Assembly: GCA_001600615.1 (NCBI GenBank)
Contig: BCKK01000002.1
Coordinates: 1,642,809-1,706,808 of the forward strand
Source of the DNA: Dioszegia crocea
Taxonomy: Eukaryota; Basidiomycota; Tremellomycetes; Tremellales; Bulleribasidiaceae
Length of the DNA stretch: 64,000 bases
Direction of reading: 5' to 3'
Shown here: piece after piece, positions 23,862 to 35,858 of the stretch
How the letters are laid out: each line of letters begins with the position of its first letter
How positions within the stretch are numbered: position 1 is the first letter of the stretch
Translations under genes and position numbers: made by a program
Notes under the pieces: model-generated
The model's input: only the letters and a program-made list of their open reading frames with translations
Database searches by the model: none
What the model was told of the DNA's origin: nothing

Positions 23862-24949
23862 GTTGATGGAGGGTGTTATTCGGTGTTAGTAGAGAGGTGA
23901 AGTGTAGTTGAGAGAAGGCAGGCGAAGTCCTTGTTTACTGGCGCGGGTTATTAGTGTTAGTAACTTATGTAGAGAGGGAAGATGGATGGTTGTGACAAGA
24001 GGGCAGGAGGAGGCGGGAGGCATGGCGGTGATTACTCAAATACGTCATCACGACCTTTGACATGATCTAAGGTTTGGTGGGTGGCGAATGATGCCGTAAC
24101 CCCAGTACTTACATGGGCACCGTCATAAGGTATAAATTGGGCATGGATTAACTATTGACATCGATCAAGCTATGCATGACCTCTCAATAAGACTTAGTGG
24201 GGCAATTCGCGTAGCCCGTCTTATAAGCTCTGAATGCCCGCTTGAACGAAGCGAAATGCAGCAAAAGAGCTTCAGATGAGTCGGATCTTCACTGGGAGCC
24301 AATCAGGCAAGGGTAGGTCGTGTGCGCAGATTGTCATCGGTCATTGGTCCACTTGAGATGTCTTTACCCGCCGGCCAAAGCCAAGCTACACAGCCATCCC
24401 GCAGATTGGTCAATCGCAGTCCATGAGCTCAGGTCGATGTGATGAAAGACGCATGAAAGTCAAAGCGGACGACCTGGGCCGAATCTCGGTGGTCGTCCGA
24501 GCCGAGTAGTTACGGCATGACATTCCTGCAAATTTTTGCCTACTCATTTCGCTCACAATTAGCAGCCATCTGCGTCAATATTCGGCTGTTCCTACACGAA
24601 GCCTGAATCATGAGGTGTCGGGCGCGCAGATCAAGGCAGGCACATCGTCTTTGCATGACGGTATGGCGACATGAATCGTTTTTTTTGCCTTCACTGCTTC
24701 AGGCGCCAAGCGGCACAAGGTATGGAGCCCCCGCCGCTGATCGCCTTTAACTCCGAGTGCGATGGCGCCATTCTACGACAGGTGAAGGATTTTCTGATGT
24801 TCCTCGTGGTGCATGTCCATCAACTTGTATAAGTATATACAACTGAATAGCTGCTGTTCGTCTATCGTCTCTCGTTTCTCATCCCTCGCGTTGTGTATAG
24901 ACCCCTTCCGCCCCGTCCACCTATAATCCTGCCATCGGCACTCCCTGTC
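23862..24949. promoter_or_regulatory. Divergent intergenic region, TspO/UNC93-like transporter
   Basis: About 1.1 kb between outward-facing genes, with no supported coding sequence. A TATA-like run (TATAAGTATATA, 24828-24839) lies 110 bp before the transporter start and probably serves it. Confidence 0.5.
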
Positions 24950-27349
24950 ATGTCCGACGTATCTCACCAACCCAATGTGGAGGATGACGCAACTCTCGTC
25001 CAGCCCAAGCGCTCACGTGAGTATCTCATGGAGATGCTGGTCCACTTGAAGTATCGAGCGGGCACCTCCGAATGGAGCTGATGCTCGGTAGTGTATCGCT
25101 CGGTGCCTTTCCAGGTTGCTGTAGCATGTGGAGTCTCTTTCACGGCTCCAGGAATGTAAGTCCTTCTCCGTCTTCCTGGCGTGTCTCTTCGCGATTCGCT
25201 GACTTTTCAGGTGGGACGCACTGTGAGTTACGCTTCCCTCGAACATCAGGCCATCCCTGGCAATCCATCGATGGTCAACCTCGAATTGTCGAAGTCGTCT
25301 TCAGGGCTCAGCTGACCCATTTTAGCGGTGGCTTAGGCGCTGGAGGTGCAGCAGAGCCCTACGCCGTATCAGCCGCTAACGCCATCCTCTACGCTGTGAG
25401 TTACTTTGCTGCTGGCGGGGTTGGCAGGTTGCAGAGACGACAGGGAACAAAATGACCACGGTCGAGATTGGGAGGATAAATGGCTTCTCCGGGTTGGAGA
25501 CGATGAAAGGAGCTGCCGCTGATATGCCCAAGCTTTTCGCCATCGTATGTGTTGCTGCAGGCGCCATCAACAACAGAATCGGACTAAATTGGGGTTTAGC
25601 TATCGGGTACGTTACAATCTGAGATTCCCTCTTCATCTGGGCTCCAAGCTGACACTGACAGAGTGAGTCAGATATGCGCCTTGACGGTCATCTGCTCCGC
25701 AGGCCGGATGGTCCTATTCCATCTGACTGAGTTTTGTGCTGATGGATAGGCCATTGGTTATCCCCTCTATGGTGCTGGTCTCTACACCAACAACCTTTCC
25801 GCCAACACCTGGTTCCTCATTTTCGTAAGTTTGCGATTCTCCCTCGCCCTTCTCCTTGAACCGCCCAGCATTAGTTCTCGATCTGATACTATAGGGCTCT
25901 GCTATTTGCGGTATCAGTGCTGGTTTCTTCTGGGCAGCGTAAGTCTTCCCTGCCCTCAAATACTGCAGAGTGTGCCGGATATGGCGAAGATCCGCGCCTG
26001 ACGCACGCGAGCCTGAAGCTGACCGCACAGCGAGGCTGCAATCATCATCGGATACCCCTCGCCAAAAGACCGAGCATTCTACCTCGCTATCTGGCAGACT
26101 GCCAAAGCTTCCGGACCTATTGTTGGAGGCGCAATCAACCTGGGTCTAAATGCAAACCGAGCGGAAGCCGGATCAGTCGGGTTAGTCTTAGTTTCCACCT
26201 TTGCGGACTTGCCATCATCGCGTCTATCCCAGCTGACGCCACAGATCTGCTACATACATCGTCTTCATCGTCATCATGTGTCTCGGTCTGCCGATCGCAC
26301 TCTGCCTCAGTCCGGCCGAAAAGGGTGAGTTCAACTATTCTTGGGGTTGCTTCCGAGACTGACGTTGCAGTCTGGAGGAAGGACCGCTCGCGAGTCATCA
26401 TTCGAAAGGAAAGCAGCTGGCTCGCCGAATTTGCAGCTGTAGGCAGGCTGTTCGTCACCAAGAGGTACCTACTCTTGCTCCCGGCCTTCTTCATCTCGTA
26501 CTTCTACAACGGCTTTGTCTCTACATGGCTCACCCGATACTTTGTGAGTTGGCGTATTTCATGATGAGAGATCGACCTCGGGACTTCAGCTGAATGTCAG
26601 ACCGTCCGCGCCCGAGCCTTCTCGTCCTTCTTCACCAACTTCGCCGGTATCTTCAGTTCCTTCATCATCGCGTGAGTTTCTTCTGCCTTCCCGCATCAGG
26701 ATCGAAGTTGATTGTCAGCGCTCTCCTCGACCGTCAATCTATCAAGATCAAGACTCGCGCCCGTATCGCATTCGTAAGTTTCGATTGTCCTGCTTTGGGA
26801 GTAAGACGTGTGGCTGATGGTATAGTTGTCCATCGTTCTCATCCTCATCGCGACATGGATCGCAGCTCTCGTGCTCCAGCGTAACATCTACGCTCAGAAC
26901 CCAAGGCCCGTGTACGACTGGTTCACCTCCGGTTTCGGTGGCCCTTACGCCCTCGTCTTCTTCTGGCAGTTCTCCGGACAGGCTTTCCAGCAATTCCTCT
27001 ACTGGATTGTTGGTCAGTACGCTACCGACATGGGAGATCTCAGTCGCGGTGTTGGTATCTTGAGAGGTGTTGAGGCTTTGGGACAGACCGTCGCCTGGGC
27101 GTAAGTCTAGTTTGCGACTTCACAGCTTAGTACTGACCCATCAGCATGCAATCACAAGGCAACGCCAACCACTTCATCTCCATCGGTCTCAACTTCGGTA
27201 TCCTCGTCTTGGCCATCGTCCCCACCTGGATCGTCCTCAACGGGCTGGACAGAAATCACGAGGGAGACGTCGTCAGCGGCAAGCTCGTGCCAGAGCTCGA
27301 GCACGATGGAAGTGAGCCGCGTCACAGTGGGGACAACAGCAAAAAGTAG
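24950..27349 (+). CDS. UNC93-like major facilitator transporter
   Basis: A multi-pass membrane transporter cut by about a dozen introns. The N-terminus (MSDVSHQPNVEDDATLVQ) is cytosolic. The first helix and loop read VAVACGVSFTAPGMWDAL and GLGAGGAAEPYAVSAANAIL, the pattern of fungal UNC93/DUF895 proteins. Later segments include YPLYGAGLYTNNLSANTWFL, GISAGFFWAAEAAIIIGYP, LAIWQTAKASGPIVGGAIN, and near the end GQAFQQFLYWIVGQYA with GVGILRGVEALGQTVAWA. About 11-12 hydrophobic helices can be counted. It ends in a hydrophilic tail at 27349. The substrate is unknown; animal UNC93 proteins traffic receptors or regulate channels, while fungal ones are annotated only as MFS members. Confidence 0.85.
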
Positions 27350-27566
27350 AGGGATTGCTTTAGCTGCCGACGGGTGGGCGGACGTGGTAGAGAGTAGTAG
27401 AAACATAGAACATTTTGGTTTATGGATTGGGATTAATATTACTGTTTGAGTTCTGCAGTAAGCCGGAACAAATGATCTTGCAGGAGCGGGAAGATCACGA
27501 AACCTCTTTTCGATACAAGGTAGCATCTGACTTGTCTCTGACTATACGATACAGTATGTGCTCATC

Positions 27567-28766
27567 TCACAAATCCTCCGGCAGGTCCGGTTCCGGGAAA
27601 TCCTTGCTCATGTGCATCTACGCGATCAGCCCCTGGAGCACAAGCCATTTCCTAACAGACTCACCTTGTATCCCCTGAAATGGACTTTTCTCCCCGTCGT
27701 CTCAATCTCATCCATCTCGTCTTTGGTCAACCTTCCCTCCTCACCGAATGTCTCCCCTAGAGCCATCTTGCGTACATTATCAGGATTCCCTGAGGTTGTG
27801 ACAGCCACTACGCCCTTCTGAATCGTCCACTGCAAGAGCACGACGGCAGAATCGACTTTCTTGCCGGTGTCCTGGCTGATCCTTTCTGCGATCTTCTCAA
27901 GGACTGGTTTGAGAGGACCACCGGTGGGATGACGGATGACAGGAGTCAGGGGACCGTATGCCTGTGCGACAATGTCATGTTTGGCCTGAATTGCAAGAAC
28001 AGGGTCTAGGTGATTGAGGACGTAGGGGTGGTACTCCATCTCTGAAGTGTTAGGTCGCCCAGAATCACACGAAAGACGTACGATTGACGACGGGTTTGAT
28101 CTTGGCTACTTTCAAAATCTCTTCTAGATCTTTGGGTCGGAAATTGCTGACTCCGAGGGAACAACCCTTGAGAGTCCCGTCTTCGACTAGAGCTTCCAAC
28201 CCCTGCCAGAAAAGGCCCTGTTTGCCCTCCTCGGGAACAAACGGACTGTGGATGAGACTATTCCATCAACACAAGTAGCGAAAGATTCGCAACAGACGTA
28301 CATTAGGTCCGGGATGAAGCCAATCTTTGCAATCGACTCTTTCACAGATCGCTTAATGTCCTCAGCTTCAGTTTTGACCTCTAAAAGATCAGTGTGAATT
28401 GCGGCTACGAACGGAATTGGCACCTACTGGAAGCTTCGGATACTGCTTGGCTTCAGTGTATTCCACGTATGATCAACCAGGGGGCTCACATTTCGTGGTC
28501 ACCCAAATATCCTTCCTGTCCAAACCCGCAGCCTGTATCGCCTGTCCCGCCTCCTTCTCGGTCCCGTAGATCTTCGTGGTCAGGCAATCCATGATACGAC
28601 CTCCATGACTTACTTGCGCAGTATCGATATGTAAGATACCAGCCTTGAGAGCGACCGCTCCAGTGTCAACCGCCTTCTGGCCAGACCGTTCAATCCCTCC
28701 CGTGCCATTGCCCCACGCGAGAGCGGGAATGGCTTTGCCATCGTTCAGCTGAATTGTGCGGACCAT
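27567..28766 (-). CDS. Aldo-keto reductase
   Basis: NADPH-dependent oxidoreductase of the AKR fold. The start is MVRTIQLNDGKAIPALAWG. The catalytic tetrad is visible: Asp in HIDTAQ, Tyr in IYGTEKEAG, Lys in IWVTTK, and His in LIHSPFVPEE. The product-binding region reads LGVSNFRPKDLEEIL and MEYHPYVLNHLDPVL. A later helix has SAVVLLQWTIQKGVVAVTTS. The last intron is just before the end; the terminal exon gives MHMSKDFPEPDLPEDL and the stop at 27567. It resembles fungal D-xylose/GCY-like or 2-methylbutyraldehyde-type reductases, but the substrate cannot be read from the sequence. It is convergent with the transporter, with a gap of about 220 bp. Confidence 0.9.
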
Positions 28767-29693
28767 TTCGAGAGTTCGGATCGAACCAAAGGCCTGGAGT
28801 CGTGAGGTGGATGTACATAGGATCTTAGACTCCACCCGTCTTATATAGGCTCTTACCCCGGCAAGTTTGCGCTGGATTACAGGCACAACGCTCCGAACAG
28901 CACACGGGCGACTGGTGGAGGTCCAGAACGTCATCGGCTTTGGCCGATTGGAAAGTTAGGGTGGGGGAAAGTGGGGGAACTCCCCACGCCGAGGCTTGGC
29001 CCGCGTCTTGCCTGTCTCCCTGAGCAGGTGACTCCAGATACTTCACGTCCCTTGAAACTGGGACATGTACACTGCACTTTAAGGCCATGCTTCGCCTGGG
29101 AACCCCCTCGATATCACAAGTGGAGACAATCCGCCAGAAGCATGCAGATCATTGGCCTGTTTTTGATCCGTGGGGGGTCTTCAATGCGCGTATCACATCC
29201 GTCGCAGAGAAGTGACCAGTGCCTTCAATATGTGCTAGCTTATGAAACAGATGAAATACTCTTACCCCAAGGAAGTGTTGCCTGAGCGGAGCTAGAATAG
29301 CCATGAGATCAAGAAATGTAAAGATCAGCTGTGCAGTGCGTCTTGGTCCGACGGGTCGATTATGTTACCGAGGTCTCGACTCACAAGCGTGTTCTCTACC
29401 ACCAACCGCGTGTCTGTCGCGTCCTGACTCGCTCATTCCGAAGAAGTGTCTGGCAGTGCGCAAGTCACTCCTTCCCGTCACCAATCAGCTTGCCGGGGGA
29501 ACGCTTTCCCGCTTAGCGCTCATAACCGACAGCCCTATTCGTGCATCTCAGTTTCTTTGGCTTGAGGATGATGGTCTAGAGAGCGCCGACTGATCCAGCC
29601 ACGACACAATGGTCTTCATCCATGATCATTTGTGTTTTCCAGAATGCGCCACACCGCCACACTCAAACGCCACATTCGTTTGCTAGCGCAAGT

Positions 29694-29713
29694 CCTATTG
29701 ACGCGTCAATAGG
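29694..29713. repeat. Perfect 20-bp palindrome with ACGCGT core
   Basis: CCTATTGACGCGTCAATAGG is its own reverse complement over all 20 bases. The central ACGCGT is the MluI/MCB box bound by MBF-type cell-cycle factors in yeasts, and TGACGCGTCA also resembles a bZIP site. Confidence 0.9.
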
Positions 29714-30118
29714 CAACTTGCCTTATGATCAAAGGCCCATCGTAACTTTTCATTCTTCATTACATTGAGTCCTGGCTTGGCTCGCACTAGCACCTCTAGT
29801 TGTTGATGTCAACATCTGCTGTTTGGCGATATGCTCAGAAACATGACTGATATGTCGAGAAGCGAGTCTGTCAAGTCACCACGCGTTCAGGGCGACCGGC
29901 GGAATCTCCGACTTCAGTACAAGGCCCAAGTATCAGCTCGGGACAGCACGACAACTCAACTGACTGCTTACGATAGATACTATGAGTGCGTGCTATTGGC
30001 AGTGCGATTTCGAGGCCGAGGCCCGAGCGTCAGACGACCAAGTGGTCATAGCTCAGCTGCAGGCAGAAGCGATTGGACGGTCCGTGCGAGCTATGCTGAC
30101 TCTGGCGGAAGAGCTGAC

Positions 30119-30125
30119 TATATAA
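30119..30125 (+). promoter_or_regulatory. TATA box for Argonaute transcript
   Basis: TATATAA within GACTATATAAGG, followed by a C/T-rich leader. With the leader intron it implies a transcript starting around 30150. Confidence 0.55.
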
Positions 30126-30283
30126 GGAACCCCTCCGCCCCTTTCCTCTCTCTTCTCTACTTCATCCTTCCCCTGTTCACAGTCCAGTCCTGTTCATTCC
30201 TTCTCTACTCCTCACCTGTACCACCATCTGTACTTCTACTGTATAGTCTGCCTTCACACTGTCTACATACGAAGTATCTCCAG

Positions 30284-30573
30284 GTGAGTCACCCTTCCGC
30301 TGTATCACTATCCTCTGTTGAGGGAGGAAGGAAGGCGAGGTGAAGGCAGGCCTATGAGTGTGCTGGTTCTACTATCGTCTGCTACATTTGCCGGCTCTGT
30401 GCGGTTTTTTCATGAGTGCGGTCATCGGGATTACCTTCTCACCCTCTTCTCCTCATTCTCTGGTCTCTTCTCACTTTCCTCATCCCTCACCCCCCTTCTG
30501 AGCATCCTGTAATCCGGCAGGACTTACCTTCTTTCCCAAAACCACACCGGTATACACTGAACTGACAAGCCAG
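30284..30573 (+). other. AGO1: Probable intron in the Argonaute 5' leader
   Basis: Donor CAG|GTGAGT at 30284 and acceptor CTGACAAGCCAG ending at 30573, 16 bp before the ATG. At 290 nt it is far longer than the coding introns of this gene. It is supported only by splice signals. Confidence 0.5.
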
Positions 30574-30589
30574 ATAGATTACTATAAAC

Positions 30590-33500
30590 ATGTCCGAACG
30601 CGACCGATACACCGACGCCCCTGGGCGGACCGACCAAGACCGAGCTCCGATGCGCAGCCGGTATGCCGATGTAAGTCCCTCTTGCTCCTCTCCGTGCCCT
30701 CCATACACAACAGCTGAGTCGCGCAGGATGACGAGGATGACCGCAGGCGTCTCGCCACTCCTAGCGTTCGCTCATTCGCGGACGATGCGAGCCGAGCTTC
30801 CTATCAGTCTACACCTGCCGCACAGCGCGACGTAACTCCTCCTCCGCGTCGGATGGAGAGCGGCGATAGGTATGGGTCCGCCAATTTGCCGCAGCGCCCC
30901 GTCTCTCCTCCCTCCACCCAAGGCTTCTCCGACCGTGCCTCGCGGTACGAGCCTGCCGAGCCTCCCACTCCTACCCAGTCGGCCTACGACGCCAGGAGGA
31001 GGAGGGCAGTCTCTCCTCCACCCAGCTCGATTGGGCGGACCGAAGCGGACAGAGGCGTCGTGGCTACGACTTCGCGCCAGGTCATGTCGTCTTCCGAGTC
31101 TGGGACCATCAACAGCACTCTCAAGCAGCTCAAGCTCACCAGCTTCTACGTTCGGCCTGGGTTTGGCAAAGAGGGTAAGGCGATCGATGTCTTGTCTAAC
31201 TTCTTCGCCGTCAGAGCAAAGGGAGGTAGAGGAAAGATTATCCAGTAAGTTCTATCGCTATTCATGATACGAAGCGTAGGGCTAGTGCTGACCTCATCAG
31301 CCACTATGATGTCGAGATCAACCCCATCGTTCATGTCCAGAACCAGAAGAAGCCAAAGGCTATGCTTCGAGCTGTCTGGGAGCAGACTTGCTTGGATGCT
31401 ACTGGACCCTGGATCGAAGGCTTCTCCGCTTGCGCCTACGATGGCCGGAAGAATTGCTTCACACCGATCATGTTCCCCCTTGCCAGAGGTGAGTCTTCTT
31501 CTTCTCCATTCGGACGGGCGTGTTCAGTGTCGTTGCAGTCATAGCACTGACGACTTAGGCGAGGTCAAGTCCTTCACCACAACGATTGCGCCCGACAACG
31601 TCGTCCAGCGTCCTGCAACCGACGGGTCTGGCTCGGACTCGGAGAACAGGCGATTCAAGGTGGAAATCAAGCACGTTGCTGAGATCGACCTTGAGCGGGT
31701 CATGGAGCACTGCCAGCCGGACAGGGGTACTCCTAAGGAAGAGGAGGACATGTTGACTGGTGAGTCAGCTTCACTGGAGTGACAAATACGGGTAATCAGC
31801 TGATCAAGACAGGCATCATGGCAACAAATGTCCTCATGCGAGACCTTCCCAGCAAACGATATGCCCAGGTTGGCGCGACTGGTAACCGATTCTTCTCACT
31901 CAAAGGCGCTGTGCCCATTCCACATGGCGCAGTAGTGTGCAAGGGCTTTATGCAGTAAGTTGTAAGAAGGAGTCCTCAAGCCTAAGCTGACGCATCGCAG
32001 ATCTTTCCGCGCATCGGGGTCTGGTCTCCCCCTCCTCAACCTCGACGTCGGCTTCTCGGCTTTCCTCGCGTCAGGACCGGTCATTGAGGTCATTGGCAAG
32101 ATGATCGCCCAGCGAGGTGCTACCAGAGGGGGTGGTCGAGGTGTGGGTGGCGGTCGAGGAGGTGGCTTTGGTGGCGGTCCAGGTCGAGATTTGGCTCTCA
32201 ATGAGCTAGACCCAAGGGAGATCACCATGGTCAAGAATAAGCTCAGGGGCGCCAAGGTGAGTTCCTGTAGTGCTGGTAGTCTCGTAAGGGAAGAGCTGAC
32301 CTATCCAGTTCACGGTGACCCATCGCCAATCGAATCGACTTCACACTATCCAAAGTGTCACTCTTCAGTCCGCTCAAGATATCACTTTCCTCATGGATTC
32401 GAAAGATGGCAAAGGCGACAAAAAGGTCTCGGTGGTTCAGTACTTCCGCCAGGCCTACAATGTGGAAGTTTCAAAGCCGCGGTTGCCGTGCATTCAGGTA
32501 AGTTGGGCCTCTGATTGATATGTCAGTGACTGAACTAACTTTGCCAGTATGGGAAGAAGAACTTCGTCCCACTGGAGTTTGTCAATCTGGCGGACTGGAA
32601 CCCCCTTCCCCCAACTAAGCTATCCGCCGATCAGACTGCCGAGTAAGTTGTGCGAGATATACAGGCATACCCATACTGACCCGGGCAGAATGATCAAGGT
32701 TGCTGCAATGCCTCCCAAGGACCGTTCGATGGCTATCATGGGATGGAGAAAGGAATTGGCGTATGAGACGCAGAGCAAAATTGCTGATTGGGGATTGCAA
32801 GTGAGCCGAATAGCCGTTGTGGGTTGCTAGAGTCCACGCTAACAAGCAAGGTCAACACGTCGATGGTGCAGGTCCACGCCCGGGTACTGCCTCCTCCTCG
32901 AATCCTTTACGGTAAGGGTATGGACGCAAGGGCAGCAGATGGAGGCTGGAACCTTCGGGGTAAAACAGTGAGCTAGGGTCTCCTATTTCTCGTGACCATT
33001 AGCTGACTGTGTCAGTTCTACCGCAACGGCAAAGCGCCCCTCAAGGCTTGGTCCATCATCTCCTTCGACCGCTACACGGACGATGACGAGATGAAGCGAT
33101 ACGTCACGTACCTTATCGAGGTTCTTCGCGCTCACGGGGTCGTGGTGGAGAATGCCCGTCCCAAGTGTATCGGACCTATCGATCCACGTCAGCCCGAATC
33201 GATCAAAGCCGCTATACAGCTCGCTGCGAGAGAGGCATATATGGCGGGCAAGTGTTCACCTCAGCTCATCTGTGCGGTGCTACCAGGACGGTAAGCTGGA
33301 AACTCTCCGAACACCTCTTGGTTTTCCACAGCTGACTCCGCCAGTGATGCATGGCTGTACGAGGAGATCAAGCGATGTTCATTCCTGGACCTCAAGGGTC
33401 AGTCCCGTGGCCAGGGATACATGATGCGATCGAAGCTGACTCTGCTAGGCCCTGTCCCTACTCAGTGCATGCAAGCTGCCAAGATCCGAAATCCTCGAGG

Positions 33501-35063
33501 TATTGACGCCTATACTGGTAATCTAGTCATGAAGATCCAGGTCAGTTACCACCCCCGTTGCGAACTCCCAGCGAGGTGTACAAACTGACCAAGTCAGAGC
33601 AAGCTCGGAGGCCTCACTCACCAGATCCCAATCTCTGAATTGCCCGGTATGGAACGAGGCAAGACTATGCTTCTGGGGGCCGACCTTGGACACGTAAGTT
33701 CCCAGATCTATTATCTCCAGAGATCTTCAGCTGACGGTACAGCCTCCCGTCAAAGCCGGCTACTCGGACGCTCCTACAGTAGCCTGCTCAATCGCGACCT
33801 ACACCGCCGATTGTGACGCATACTCCGCCCAGATCCGCCTCCAAGAAGGCCGAGAGGAGATCATCAAGGAGCTCTCCGGTATGGTTCTTGCCCACCTTAA
33901 GATCTTCGCGGCGAAGAACGACGGCGATCTCCCCGATCGCATCATCGTTTTCCGAGACGGTATTTCCGAAGGGCAGTATGCTGCTTGTCTCCAATATGAG
34001 CACAACGCCATCCTCCGCGCCTGCGCCACTCTCAAAGCAGGCTACAGACCCCGAATTCTCATCTGTGTTTGTGCCAAACGCCACAACACCCGGTTCTTTG
34101 GCAAAGACGCTATGGTCGATCGAAGCGGTAACCTCCCTCCCGGTCTCGTTGTCGATCAGGCCGTTACCCACCCCTACGCATTCGACTTCTACATGCAGGC
34201 GCATGCCGGACGGGTCGGTACTGCCAGACCCACTCATTACATCTGCCTCGTCGACGAGCTCGGCCTCACCCCTGATATGCTGCAGAAGATGGTGCATAGC
34301 ATGTGCTACGCTTTTGCGAGGTGCACCAAGAGTGTCAGTCTGGTGCCGGTCTGCTATATTGCCGGTGAGTTGGCTTGCTTCTACTGCCTCGTTGACTCGA
34401 CTTCCATTCCAGCGGTTCGGCGTGCCTTGGGACATCCACAGCCAAACCCTCCATCATCCCATAACTCTCCCCTTCCTTGACTTTGTTCACCGGTAGATGC
34501 GCTCAAGGCTGCACTCTTTTTTCCAATTCGTCCCCTTGATGCCTCCTTCCGTCACGCTTCCTTCTCCCCTTTCTTACCCTCCCTTCCATGACCTCTTCCC
34601 ACAGATTCTCTCCATCATACCTCACCTCCCTCACACGTCGCCCTCACCCCTGCCACTACAACCCCCCTATACCTGCCCGTCTCATCGCTCCTGTAATCCG
34701 GCTGACTCTCCAGATCTCGTCTGCCAGAAAGCCCGCATCGTAGTGCACGAACCCGGAACAACCACCGCCCCCTCCGAATCCTCTTTCGGTCGAGGCCAGC
34801 CCGTCAGCCGCGGTGGCGGTCGAGGTGGCTACGCAGCGAGTCGCGCGGGCAGTGGAGGTGGGATGAGCGACAGGACCGGAACCACAGCGCTCAGGGCTAG
34901 GAATGCAGGCGTGGACGTCATGCAGATTCAGAAGGTTCTCGAGAAGAATCCTGAGTTGGCCGATGTTGCGAGTTGCCTGTTTTCACTTGAGATCTACGAT
35001 GCTGTAGAAGTACCGAAAGCGGGGCATTGGAGTGGCACATTTGGGAAGAGCGGATTTGGATAG
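30590..35063 (+). CDS. AGO1: Argonaute
   Basis: Small-RNA-guided effector of RNA silencing. The N-terminal 130 residues are disordered (MSERDRYTDAPGRTDQDRAP). The N domain follows (LKLTSFYVRPGFGKEGKAID), then linker 1, a Gly/Arg-rich insert (about 32120-32190), PAZ (ITFLMDSKDGKGDKKVSVVQ; YFRQAYNVEV; CIQYGKKNFVPLEFVNLADW), MID, and PIWI. PIWI has all four slicer residues: Asp in LLGADLGHPP, Glu in GREEIIKELSGM, Asp in IIVFRDGISEGQ, His in RPTHYICLVDE. After a 349-nt intron the chain resumes with DLVCQKARIVVHEPG and a second Gly/Arg-rich segment. About 15 introns in total. The end is uncertain: read-through stops at 35063, but a CTGATTTCTTCAG acceptor at 35079 would instead give a terminal GWWM and a stop at 35094, closer to usual Argonaute ends. 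Confidence 0.95.
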
Positions 35064-35094
35064 AAGCTGATTTCTTCAGGGATGGTGGATGTGA

Positions 35095-35858
35095 TCTGTC
35101 CCCAAGTACGGCCTCACTACTTTCGCTCTTCGACTCTCCGACTCTCTCACTTCATCCTTTCAGCATTGCCTCTTTCCGCCAATCAACAGATTTCCTTTCG
35201 CTCTACTTGCGTCAACATCCGCTATTGTACTATCAACCACCACGTCCGAAATATCGAATCAAGTCAGCCCTTCGGCATCCAAAATTTCAACAGTCATGCC
35301 ACTTCAGCAATCAGCAGTATCAGCGGCACCTACTTCGCATCAAGCGAAGCTCAGGCGAATCGACCTACATCCGCTGTATAATCATTTCCTTCGGTCCCTA
35401 CGCCTCATCTCCTGTCCCCTCAATCTCCTCAAGCGGCGTCGCGATGTGCTGTATTTCGTCTGTATTCCCTTCCAATTTCTGCATTTCGCCTTCAGCCAGT
35501 CCATCTGTACTCCACCTCTGACGTATTCCGCACTGTAAATTACATTACTGTTTCGCACTATGCATGTACCTTTATCAATTCCGTTTGCCTCGCGAAGCTA
35601 GGACACTGATTGACATTGAGTACCAATCCACTACGAAGTCTTCGGTCTTATGTGCAGGAAATATAGCACGGATAAGATCAGTCTGGGAACACGATGTAGC
35701 AGGCAGAAAGGGGAGTAAGACCCAGCTCTCCTCCGTCATGCAAAATCCCAAATCGTCTATTCATCATGACAGTTTCACCTTGGCAGCAGACGGTATGAAC
35801 AAAATCGCACGAAACACCAAACGTACACACGCCTATGTATCCACAATCATCTGCGCCC
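35095..35858. other. Convergent 3' spacer between Argonaute and BAR gene
   Basis: About 760 bp of pyrimidine-rich DNA. Short plus-strand frames are present but show no protein-like pattern. I see no gene. Confidence 0.5.

Larger units (their letters stand above)
28767..30589. promoter_or_regulatory. Long divergent region upstream of Argonaute
   Basis: About 1.8 kb between the AKR start and the Argonaute start, the longest non-coding stretch here. It contains a 20-bp perfect palindrome centred on ACGCGT (29694-29713), a TATATAA box (30119-30125), a pyrimidine-rich leader, and a probable leader intron (30284-30573). Reading frames in it look random. Confidence 0.55.

Noticed and set aside
33788..34435. 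Minus-strand open frame of 215 codons
   Set aside because: Antisense to the Argonaute PIWI exon, which carries the catalytic residues.
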